Program-made: the position numbers and the translations under genes
NCBI RefSeq assembly: GCF_036711975.1
Contig: NC_091971.1
Span: 21,955,501-22,019,500 of the forward strand
Length of the DNA: 64,000 nt
DNA from: Onthophagus taurus
Taxonomy: Eukaryota > Arthropoda > Insecta > Coleoptera > Scarabaeidae
Direction: 5' to 3'
Notes under the pieces: model-generated
Told to the model about the DNA's origin: nothing
Databases searched by the model: none
The model's input: the letters and a program-made list of their open reading frames with translations, nothing else
Part shown: piece by piece, positions 1 through 10,600 of the stretch
Numbering within the stretch: the first letter of the stretch is position 1
How the letters are laid out: each line of letters opens with the position of its first letter

Positions 1-399
1 TAAAATTTGTTACTCGGAACGGTTCAGAAAATCGAAAAAAATGTTATTTTTGTTGGAATGAAAATCGGAGTTGAACCGATATATCTTTTTAATTAAGACG
101 AAAAAATAGCACTATGAAGCCCAGGTTTTATCGGTAAGTCTACTGTACTCAAACTAGTATTACATATAGGCACAGGTTAAGTATAGTATACCTCATATAC
201 TAATGTATAACGGTTGGAACAGAGGAACAGTTGTAACAGGTATTTGGAACTGTTACTTTTTAAGAATAGAAACATATTGTACCTGTTCCACAAAAATACT
301 AGTTTGTAACATCTCTAATACAAACGACTAGTATGGAAGACCAGTACATTCGTATATTAAACTATATATATAAAAACTCAAAACTAAACTGTAGGAAAT
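1..399. other. AT-rich sequence with no recognised feature
   Basis: No open frame of useful length and no family I recognise. The sequence is AT-rich and contains short AGGTACAG-like and GGAACAG-like words near 230-300 that could be transposon subterminal repeats, but nothing pairs with them inside the window. Confidence 0.4.
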
Positions 400-540
400 G
401 GATTGAAGCAAGGTGACATGATTTCTGCAAAGCTATTCAATGCAGTATTGGAAACAATGTTTGTAGAAGAAGAATGGAAAGACTTGGGAATAAGAATAAA
501 TGGGCAATGGTTGAACAGGCTAAAGTTTGCTGATGACGGT

Positions 541-2302
541 CAGTGTTTGACCGTTTTTGTAAAAAAATTTAGCAAATAAGGATTCAAGGAATATCTAAAA
601 AAATATAAATATATCCATAAATAGCCACCAGTCTCCTCTCCACTCCCTAGTACACAAAAAGTCCACGACCATAGCGTTCTTGAGTTTTTGTTGTTTAATT
701 TCGCGCTAACTGCCGGCCTATTCGCATCGTGCTAAAAAGCGTAATTTTTATGTTTAGAAATTCGCCCAAACAGGGTAGTACTATTCAGCCGTACTTGCAT
801 GTATGATGTTTTTTTTTGTTTGCCAGTGATCTAATAATGTTTTCTATTGGTTATATTAAAAAAATACCGCTTTAATTAATTGTTTGTTGAAATAAAGCCG
901 GTCAATGACTGGTAGTTCTAAATTTAATTAAAAATTAGTGTTTGACCAAACGGTCAAATACTAGACGAATTGGTTGTTTTATAATCTCACAAGGATTTAT
1001 ATGTATTTGATTAATAAAATGGAAAAATGTGTAATACCTGTTTTTAAAACTTATATCTTCCCGTTTAAGTTGTTTAGTATTTGACCAAAACTTTTATACT
1101 TTAAAAGTGAGATACAATCAGTTTAAATATGCGGCCAATTACTGGTTCCTCTTTTGGTCATTTATAGGACACAAACACTCAAAACTGAGTTTTTTAACCG
1201 ATTTTAAATTTTATAAATATTTAAGCATAATATAAATATAAGTGTAAATGTTTGATTCTTTTCTATTTTTTTAAACCTTTTTTATAACAATAAAAGTAAT
1301 TGACCGTACTTAAGCAGTAATGAGTCTGTAAAATTACAAGGATAAAAGGTTGGTCAAACTGCTGACTCTTATAGTGGTCAATTATAAAAAATGGAAAATC
1401 TATATATAAAATTTCGCAAATATGAATCAGGTTAACGTTTCTTCAGTACCAATATGACAACGAAGCCTAAGATTAAAAATAGTGAATATCTTCAAAAGAC
1501 TCTCGATGTTAGAAGTGGGGGTTTATCTTATGAAAAAGCAGCCAAGATGTTTAACGTTCCAAAGTAAAATCTTAATTATAAAGAAAACGGAAAAACACCA
1601 GTGCAGAGGAAAATCGACCCACCAGCATTTTTAAATTCTGATGAAGAAAAACTGCTGGTTGAATGGTTGTTTCATTTAGCAGATAGGGGTTTTCCTGTTT
1701 AAAAAACCAAGTTGGAAAACACAAAATTTGGGTGAAAAGTTAAGTCAAGAGCATTTTGCTCCTGTTTCAAAACATGTTCTTAAAGAGTCAAAAAATATAA
1801 ACATTTTTTTGTGAACAAAATAGTATGAAAAAATTATGAAAATGAATATTATATTAAGAATCGGTCAAACATTGACGGTTTTAAGATCAAAGACTAGATA
1901 TTGGTCAAGTAATGTACCGTATTTTCTCGAATCTAATCCGCATCCTTTTTACAAATTTTGTATGCTCTAAAATCAAATGCGGATTACAATGCGGATTTTT
2001 TACCACCATTGCATTTTTAAAATTAAGGTGCGGATTAGATTCGAGTGCGGATAAGATTCGAGAAAATACGGTAATCAAAGTGGTCAAACACTAAATGCGA
2101 AATACTGGTTTCCTTTTTAATTTTAAAAAAATATTACTTCATGATGTTATATTTTATATGTAGGGTAAGTAACTTTAAATGAATCAGATGTGTGTTTGAT
2201 CATATTTTGATCATTTTATGTAAAGGCAGAGGGATCTACAAGAAAAATAATATGGCTCGGTCAAACACTGACATTAAAAAATCCTTAACAGGTCAAACAC
2301 TG
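541..2302 (+). mobile_element. pogo/jerky-like DNA transposon relic with many internal copies of its end motif
   Basis: This insert interrupts the RTE relic. It starts with CAGTGTTTGACCG (541-553); the exact reverse complement is at 2258-2270 and a 12-nt version at 2291-2302. Inside, 1454-1567 encodes a pipsqueak-type helix-turn-helix (RSGGLSYEKAAKMFNVPK) and, after a stop and frame change, 1574-1702 encodes the start of a CENP-B-type DNA-binding domain (DEEKLLVEWLFHLADRGFPV). The catalytic domain is absent, so it is non-autonomous. The end motif GTTTGACC/GGTCAAAC or a near copy recurs at about 941, 952, 1078, 1299, 1352, 1375, 1862, 1902, 2081 and 2258. No clear TA or longer target duplication is visible, so which right-hand copy is the true end is uncertain. 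Confidence 0.65.
1915..2073. repeat. Small MITE with ~28-bp inverted ends
   Basis: Starts TACCGTATTTTCTCGAATC and ends with its reverse complement. The inner arms (ATCTAATCCGCA and its complement) repeat at the right end, giving a 159-bp foldback. It lies inside the pogo/jerky-like element, so it is the youngest of three nested insertions. The weak ORFs on both strands here are only the two faces of this palindrome. Confidence 0.8.
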
Positions 2303-3339
2303 GTGCGTTTACCCTAGTACTTATAGGAAAAAACAAAACAGAAGTAAGAAAAATGCTAGAAACAATATCGAGAAGAGGAAAGCAAACTGGTCTCGAGATA
2401 AATATGAGCAAGACAAAAGCAATGTACGTAAATTGTGAACAAAAAAATAAAATAATGGTTAATGGAAAGGAAATCGAGTGTAAAAAGTAGAGCATTTCGT
2501 ATATCTCGGACAAAAGATTACAACTAAAAACACAGGAGAAGAAATAACACGGAGAATGGCAATGGGATGGCAAATGTTTAACAGATACAAAAATATATGG
2601 AAATCAAATATAGAAATAGAGAAAAAGAAAAAATTGTGGGAAATGTGTGTCCTCCCTGTCATGATTTATGGATGCGAGACATGGATATTAACAAACAAAA
2701 TCATTGAAAAGATTAGGGTAACAGCAAGGGCAATGCATAGAAGGATGATTGGCATTACGAAGAAAGATAAAAAAACAAAAGAATGGATAAGGAAAAAGAC
2801 AAATATTGAGGATATTGGAAAAATAGTATTGGACCGAAAATGGAATTGGGCGGGTCATATTATAAGAGTAAAAGATAAGAGATGGGCCAAGAAAATCTTA
2901 GAATGGTACCCAATGGACAAAAAGAGAAGAAAAGGAAACCCAACTGCCAGCTGGGAAGATGAGTTGTGGAGGAGTAACATGGCACAGGGTAGCTTGGGGC
3001 CGACAAGAATGGAATAGAATGAAGGAGATATACATGAAAGTATGGCTTTACACGGACTAAATATCACGAGCATACGAACTCAGTCCCATTATGGGAATGC
3101 CACGGTTAACACCGAAATAGTCACCAAAACAAACAAGAGTGAAGATGAAATTTTAATTTGTTAAATTTTGATTTTGATTTGTTAAATTGTATTATAAATG
3201 AAAGGTTAAGTTTACAATATTAATATTAATTTTGTGTTAAATGTACAAAGGTTATATGAGTTCTTTCTTTTTGTTGGTGACTATCTATTGTCTAAACAAT
3301 AGTCTGAATTAAAGTTGTGTTTCTAAATGTAACGTTATC

Positions 3340-3545
3340 TCCTTTTCTAGAAAGAGGAGTACTATCTACTACAAGTATGCGGTTGTTGGCGAGGTTCTCA
3401 CCCGTATATCATTCATTAAGGATTTGGGTGTTATTCTCAACAATAAGCTATAATTTGACATACATATATATCAATTTGATGGTATCCAAAGCCTTGCGAA
3501 TGCTACGTTTTGTAATCCATAGCTTCTTTTTACTGCTATCAAAAT
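3340..3545 (+). mobile_element. Jockey-type reverse transcriptase C-terminal fragment
   Basis: In shifted frames this reads as KDLGVILNNKL followed by VSKALRMLRFVIHSF, the post-catalytic region shared with Jockey-clade elements (compare the DLGVIFD and ALRMLGF types). About 200 bp only, with a stop and frame changes. The rest of the element is not present around it. Confidence 0.6.
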
Positions 3546-3888
3546 ACTAAAATAGTTATGTTTTAAGTGCTCAATACAATACTCTGATTATGATTGAACA
3601 TATCTTCTTTAAGCTTCTATATAATATATGTGATTCTCCATCATTCCTCCAGTAGTATTAATATGCATGTTCCCCTGTTTACTGTGTTTTGACTTTTTGT
3701 TTTTTAGTCAGACCACTCGAATCAACACTTTCCAGAGTTCCCCCATGCTTTGAATGGCCAACACTGCAGATACATTATTTCCGAAAATATTTTCGGTATT
3801 CCCCGAGCTGGCAATACAATGTATAATACAAGAGCGGTAGTTCTAGGTTTAATTGTAATTCAGAGCTAGATTATTGTATATTTTCATT

Positions 3889-3990
3889 GAACTAACACTA
3901 GAACTAGAAACATTCATATTTAGCTATACGTCTCTCAAAATGGCTAAACCCCAATGCTTCTAGTTTTAGGTCTAGTGTTAGTTTTAGTTG
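3889..3990. repeat. Palindromic CTAGAACTAG-type repeat, copy 1
   Basis: Left arm AACTAACACTAGAACTAGAA and right arm TCTAGTGTTAGTTTTAG pair as a hairpin around a GCTATACGTC...GGCTAAACC core. It is flanked by two direct copies of a TTGTATATTTTTCATTGA-like sequence (about 3871 and 4010). The same family occurs at 29301-29432, 29466-29505, 30288-30350 and 30402-30502. Confidence 0.75.
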
Positions 3991-4635
3991 TTATTCATCG
4001 TTAGATTGTTGTATATTTTTCATTGACCTAAAACTAATTGATAAAGAACGCAACGGTATAGATAGCTATTCGAAATTGAGTGCAAATTAACAATTATTCA
4101 TATAACTGAATAATTATCTTTTTTATATTTTTGGTTATTCTGCATACTATAATTATCATTTTTGTTACTATTACTTAACTGCACTGTTGTTGTTTTTTTG
4201 TTGTTCTTGCTGTGATACGGTTTTATTAGGTTCGTCCTGTACTGTACCCGATTTTTAAATAAATAAATAAAATATTTTTACATATTTTATTCATCACCTT
4301 GATTTTAACACTTTACATTATAATGTACCTTTTTTTAAACTCGCAAAAAAATAAAGTACTCACTTTAAAAAGGAAATATTGAAATTGATTCGAAACAACC
4401 AAAAATAAATACACCAAATTAAGTAGAAAAATTGTAAAAAACACTATTTTTTACATTTCCGTATTGTATTAAAAAATAAAATCAAAAAAGGAATGGTATT
4501 TTTCTTTAAGATGTAGATTAATACGTTTTTTTCTTCTTTTTTACAAACATCTCCCAAATAAATACAATCACCACTTGTACAAATAAATTATGTACACACA
4601 AATCCACGCACATTTAAGAGATCTTTTTTATTTAT
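3991..4635. other. Intergenic AT-rich sequence downstream of ATP13A1
   Basis: No coding signal found. The stretch beside 4635 is the presumed 3' UTR of the minus-strand ATP13A1 gene; a poly(A) signal (AATAAA on the minus strand) directly follows its stop codon at about 4626-4635. Confidence 0.5.
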
Positions 4636-7600
4636 TTACGATTTTACTAAAGCACGCGGAAGATTTCCTTCTCCAAATATCCACAAACATAATCTGTCCA
4701 CTAATAAAGAACAGAAAAAGTCGGCGAATAATATTTGAAGTAAAATCATTCGAAACTGAAAACAAAACAAAATTAATAATTACAATAACACAAAGAGAAA
4801 AATTCTTACGTCTTCTTCAAAGTCTATTATTTCAAATTGTGCCGCTAAATCAGGAAGTAAACCTAAAGTTAAAGCTAATACAGTTCCAGCTGAACCGACC
4901 ATACTGTAAAGTAAAGCTTTATTTTGTGTTAGCCCTTCCATAAAGGGATGACCCTAAAAAGATTCAAATCAAATTTTAATTTTATAATAATAATAAAAAC
5001 CCACCCTGTAATTAATCGCAAAAGTAGCTATTTGCAAAGCCATAGAAATAATATAAACCGTACTATTCACTATATTTGGTACAAAGGGTTCTTCTTCACC
5101 TTCATCTGTACTCAATTTAACCGTACTTGTTACATTTTCATCGCTTTCATCACTTTCATCCCTAAAAGTAAAACCAAATTTTAAGCAAATCCCAAAAACT
5201 AAATTAAATTTAACTTACATTGGTAATCTTAATTTGGCTTGTTGTACCAAAAAAATTAAACAGATAAAGTGAACGGCGAATTGTAATAAAACTGTTAAGA
5301 TCGTGTAAGAATTAAAAATGTTTGGAAGTGGTCGTTGCGTCGATAACGTTTTTAGCGGTTTCGATCTTGATATAAATAAGAAACACGTCGCTAAAAGTAA
5401 ACCTTGCAAAGTCGCTTGCATATCCGTTAATTTAATTCCATCCAAATACAATACTGATTGGGTGTAAGCCAAAATTAATGCGTTTAAAGCTAAGATTTTA
5501 AACATTTGTAATGTTGTTACTAATGTACATCGACCTTGTTTTATTATATGACAAACTGAAAAGATACAAAAAGAAATAGTATTAAACAAAATAAATGTTT
5601 GTGGGAAGCAAATACATTTTTAAGCATCTCAACGTTATTAAATTGTTACTATTGAGTCTGTGACGTAAGAAAATGTCTTTGTAGAGACTGGCAATATAAC
5701 AGAGTCATTATTTAGCCTGTGAATACCAAAACATTGTCATAATTAAGTTAATCAATGTTAACAATATAAATTGCCTATCAATATTAATTTTCATTGATTA
5801 GTCAGTCAAGATAAATTAACTGGGATGGTCTACATTCAACTTACTTTATTTTTATATACAGATTAATAAAATTTGCAAAACGTCCATTGATGGAAAATTT
5901 AATTAAAAAAAAACTCGATAAGTCGCTTGAAGATACCATGTATTTAAAGTTTACCCAAAGGCATAGCTTACGCAAATCCGTGTCAAGACCATTGATATGT
6001 GAAAAAGTCCTTTGCTTTAATTAACAATTCCTGGTCACTTTAAAGCTAGTAGCAGATGGCTACAAAATTTACAGTTCTGTCGTAGTATCTTTCACAATCA
6101 AATTATTGAATTTTGTATGTAATAGTAGTTTTGCTAGAGAAGATGTTTACAACTATGACCATTGACCAAATCAGGATAAAATGGAAAACTCTACCTCGAA
6201 AAAACTTAGCTTGCCATCGAGGAAAAAGCTGCTCCAGGTATTAACGTAAGTAAGAAGCGAATTACAGCGATGGTTTGGGCAAACACTAGTGATGACCATG
6301 GACTGCCTCTATTAGGCATTGGAAAAAGTAAGAAACCAAAGTGTTTCAAGAACGTTACCGAGCTTCCAGTAACTTATAGAAAAAGGAAAGTGCCTGGATG
6401 AATAGTAACATTTTTACAGACTGGTATAAAAATATGTTCATACCAAATGTGAAAATTTTTCAAAAGAACTTCAAGGAAAAGTGTTGCTAATCATGGACAA
6501 TATCTATACATCAACGCACATGTCTGTTGAAGTGTTAAATTCGATCGTCCGTTGAGCTTTCCAAAAAACTAAACTCAAAAGATTAGTTCTACATGCTACT
6601 CTATTAGACTTACTTATTACAGAAAACCGCCAAAAGGAAATGGATTGAACAGCTTTGGCCTGATAACAAAGACATTGGAGAATAAGAGCATGAAAATGAA
6701 TGCTCAAATGTTTCCATTTGAAAGTATAAAAGTATTGAAAAAATTGTGCCAGTTATTTTTATTTTCATGATTGTGACGAATCTGATGTTGTAGAATGGTT
6801 GGATATGGAGAAAAATTATCTAGGCCAATCTAGGCTATGAAATCCTTGATGACAATGATTTTATTACCTTAGTTACAGTGTCTAGAAATCAAGAGGTCAC
6901 TGTAAATGACAAGGATCTTGTGGTGACAAGGCGGCAGTTATGAAAGTCCTCAATTGCAGGCTGAAATGTTCACAACATTTGGTAACATAATTTATGGCAT
7001 ATCTGTTAGGTTCCTACAGCTACAAAGACACATGCATGACACGGCAACATGAGTCAACGCGAGTCAAAATCATGTATCTGGAAAAACCTTGTTAAAGGTT
7101 GCCCTCTTGTGGGCGCTAGAGGCCTACATGAGGGCTGGATAAGAACACAAAGAAAATTGGAAGGTGTTGAAGCGACGACTGATTTGTGTTTTTCTAATAT
7201 TTTAATTAAACTAATTAAAGTATAAAAGTGACCAGTTTCATTGTATTTAAATTAAAAAAATAATTTAGCATGCCTTCAGTATGAAAAATGCATCCAGAAA
7301 AGAAGCAACTATATTAAAACTTTTTTCAGTGGCGTTCCAACCAAGGAGAATGAAGTGCAATTATCTAAAGACTAGTCAATTCTCAATTCAATTAGATGAG
7401 TCCACTTTACCAACTAATGAAGCATTGTTGTTGTCATACACGAGATTTATTGAATATGACAAAATATGTCAAGAATTATTATTTCCTAGAAATTTATAAA
7501 CAGATACAAAAGGAGTAACCATATTTAATACACTGGAAAAGTTTTATGACAAAAAATTCCCTTGAAAAATATTGCATCAGCTGCTACGGATGGCGCTTCG

Positions 7601-10600
7601 GCTATGACAGGACATCACAAAGGCATTAGAGCGTACTTAAAAAATAAAGTTCCAGATATGGTCGTTGTACAGGTATCCCATTAAGGGTATGAAGCGGCTG
7701 TATCTTAACAACGGTAAGGCCTAGAGGTTTGGGAAAAAAACCTTATAGGCAAAGTAGACAAGAGAAATAGCTGGAACTTATTTTGAATTAAATTCCCGCT
7801 ATCTCAGAAAGTTACACGATGAGCTACAATATACACCTAAAGCGGGCCGTTCGGTCCCTACTGATTTCTGTTGAAAACCATTGAAAAAGTTCTGGAACGG
7901 TATATCCGTACGGTGCCACTGGTATCTGGTCCACTGACTCCACACCAGTATGCTTATCAAGCGAGAAAATAAGTCGAATTGGCTCTGCACAAATTGGTTG
8001 GTAGAGTATCCAGGATAAAGAAATCTTGGTTTGTGTGTTTCTGGATATAGAAGGTGCGTTCAACAACGCAGTACCACAATCGCTTGAAAGAGCTGCTCTT
8101 GGCAGGGGTGTGGAAGCAACTACAGCGGGTTGGATCCGCAATATGCTTGATAGTAGATTAGTTTCTAGTTCACTCCACGGTGACACGATACGCTTCAGAC
8201 CGGGAGGTGGCTGTCCGCAGGGAGCGGTGTTATCTCCCCTGCCTTGGTCCCTTCTGGTTGACAATCTGATTGCGATAGTGGAAGTCGTTGGTGTAGAATA
8301 CAAGCTTATGCTGATGACATTATCGTTACGGTCAAAGCAATCTGTTTGCCGAAGATATTCAAAGTCCCCAGTCCTGGATCGAAAATGAAGATTCTCTGGT
8401 TCAGGCAGATATTTGCATGTTCATAAATGCATCAAAAACGCTGGAAGGGGTCGGAGCAGGAGTATACTGGCAGACACCTCGAATTAAGCAAGCTTACAAC
8501 CTGGGTACGTACTGCACTATATTCCAGGCGAAATTATTTGCTATTGCAACAAATGCATTGTTTACGAGTATCTATCTGTCAAATTTTGAATCATAGTTGT
8601 AAGTGTTAGTGCTTATCGTTAGAGTATTACTTAGTTGTCATCAACTTTCAAAATAATGTCATATAAAAATTATGAAAAATGGGACATGATGTTTTATACA
8701 ATCTGGGGAGAATGGAATGACTGCAGGAAATTTATATCATGAACGATATCCAAAGAGGCGGCAACCTTTTAATGATATTTTTAGAAGATTGTAATATAAT
8801 CTACAAACTAGCGGACAATTTGAAAAGAAAAGATCAAAACTTATATACCGAATGAAGACGGAGAATTAGAAGAAGTAGTAGTTTTAGGGGCAATGGAAAA
8901 TAATCCACAGATATAACGCGGCAATTGAGTGTAACCACAGTAATTCCAAGAACCAAACCTATTTTGAAAAAATTCAGATTTAAGCCATACAGAACTAGCA
9001 AAATTTAAACTATATAAAAAACTTCTTACTTGCTTAATATCAATTTATTCGGAACCGGTTTCTATATAAAATTAAACTTCAGAAAGATCCATTATACTTA
9101 AAATGTACAGAACCTAAGATTTACAAACCTATTCCTTTCAATAATATTACATTAAAATCCAAAAATATTTTTTCTAAGTATAATATATCATTGGCTTTTT
9201 CCAATAATAATTCTATTCTGAAATTACTCTCAAATTGTCATATGGAGAAGATAGACACTCTTGATAAATGCGGTGTCTATTCTATAGAATGTTCTAACTG
9301 TAATGAAATATACATAGGACAAACAGGAAGAAGATTAGGCATACGAATACAAGAACACAAGAATAAATGTAATTCAAATGTCTACAGACATCACTTTGAC
9401 ACTGGACACATAATAAATTACAATAATGTTAAAATCATTCATCAATGTAGTAAAAGCCAAAAAATGGACTTACTAGAACAATAGGCCTGTTTTGGTTCAA
9501 GAGTTCTGCAGTTTCAAACAGGTCTGAACATTACTGCGCATACATTTAATATTCAATATGTATGCGCAGAAAGATTCAGAACTGTTCGGAACTACACAAC
9601 TCTTGAACCAAAACAGGCCTAATATGAAATTTATAAATTCAAGAGAAAATACAAAAAAAAAAAAAAAAAGAATACACATTATTGAATGATCAAATCGACA
9701 TTGAATATAAACATTGAATATATTCTTCCCTTTATTTAAATATTTAAAAGATTCTCCTATATAGTGTGATGCGAATTTTGTTATTTATTGGTTATATTTT
9801 TTATTGTCTGTAATTTTTCTTAAAAATTCATATCGTTTTTCGTTTAGGCTCTTGTATCCGGTTTTATTTTTCTGTTTCATAGTCGTTTTTCTCGTGCTCA
9901 TGTCAAGTTTGTTTCGTGCGTTTCGTTCGTTTTAAAGTGTTTTAAAACATTTTATGTATACAATTTTATTTATACACTGTGTTTTTAACTTTAATTGTTC
10001 ACAATAACATACATCATTATTGATTGATATATTTCAATATGTATTCTTTTCATAATTTTTGTTTTAATGACGTCGTGAGTCTCTTTTTAACTATTTGACA
10101 GTAAGTTTATGATTGTAATACTTTTATTATGTTTTTCATTATATTTAATTGATCATAATGTAATTACGTAGATTCGGTTGATGATGAAACCGAATCGAAA
10201 CCGGTTACGAATAAATTGATATTAAGCAAGTAAGAAGTTTTTTTTTATACAGGTCATCCACGACGACCGTCCATTAGAACTTTACAGGGTTTTGGCCAAA
10301 ATACAAATTTGAAAATTCAGATGTAAGTATTATCAATTGCGTTCTCTTCGACTAAAATATTTTCAAATATCTAACACTTCCGGTCATACCGGAAGTCGTC
10401 ACCTACTTTATTTTGTTAAATGGAACACCCTGTATATTTTTACATATTTGGATTTGTCTGTTTTCAAGGTTTATGAATGACTTTACTTTTTGCAATTTGA
10501 TTCGGCCGTTCTCGAGTTATTCGAATTTTTCTAGAAAAATCTGCTCCAGCAGACATTTGTTCAAAAAATCAGAAAACACTCGATTTTTGGGGTATCAATT

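Larger units (their letters stand above)
400..3140 (+). mobile_element. RTE-like non-LTR retrotransposon relic (reverse transcriptase, 3' half), split by an insertion
   Basis: From about 400 the plus strand reads as the middle of a reverse transcriptase (GLKQGDMISAKLFNAVLE, then FADD at 525-537). It is cut at 541 and resumes at about 2315 with the region after the catalytic box, then an open stretch at 2556-3017. That stretch holds the C-terminal motifs typical of RTE/BovB-type elements: an RRM-containing segment, WAGHIIRVKDKRWAKKILEW, and a basic RRKGNP linker. The last codons shift frame near 2960 (VAWGRQEWNRM follows in another frame). It is 5'-truncated, frameshifted and cannot encode a full protein. 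The 3' part after 3075 is AT-rich and probably the tail. The clade call rests on motif memory; a CR1-like element is the alternative. Confidence 0.75.
9012..10240 (+). mobile_element. Penelope-like element fragment bounded by ~50-bp inverted repeats
   Basis: An inverted repeat (CTTCTTACTTGCTTAATATC ... core, then ATTTATTCG and AACCGGTTTC) occurs at 9012-9063 and, reversed, at 10191-10239. Between them lies the GIY-YIG domain typical of Penelope-like retroelements and a long AT-rich 3' part. No reverse transcriptase domain is present, so it is a 5'-truncated copy. 9630-10190 has no open frame. Confidence 0.65.

Noticed and set aside
1905..2094. Paired 60-codon ORFs on both strands
   Set aside because: Both are explained by the 159-bp palindromic MITE.
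541..2302. TA target duplication for the pogo-like element
   Set aside because: Neither the 2270 nor the 2302 right end has TA or an 8-bp match to the left flank, so no duplication is claimed.
2556..3017. Host protein related to craniofacial development protein 2
   Set aside because: Database proteins of that name in insects are mostly RTE-type retroelement pieces; here it is contiguous with RT motifs upstream.
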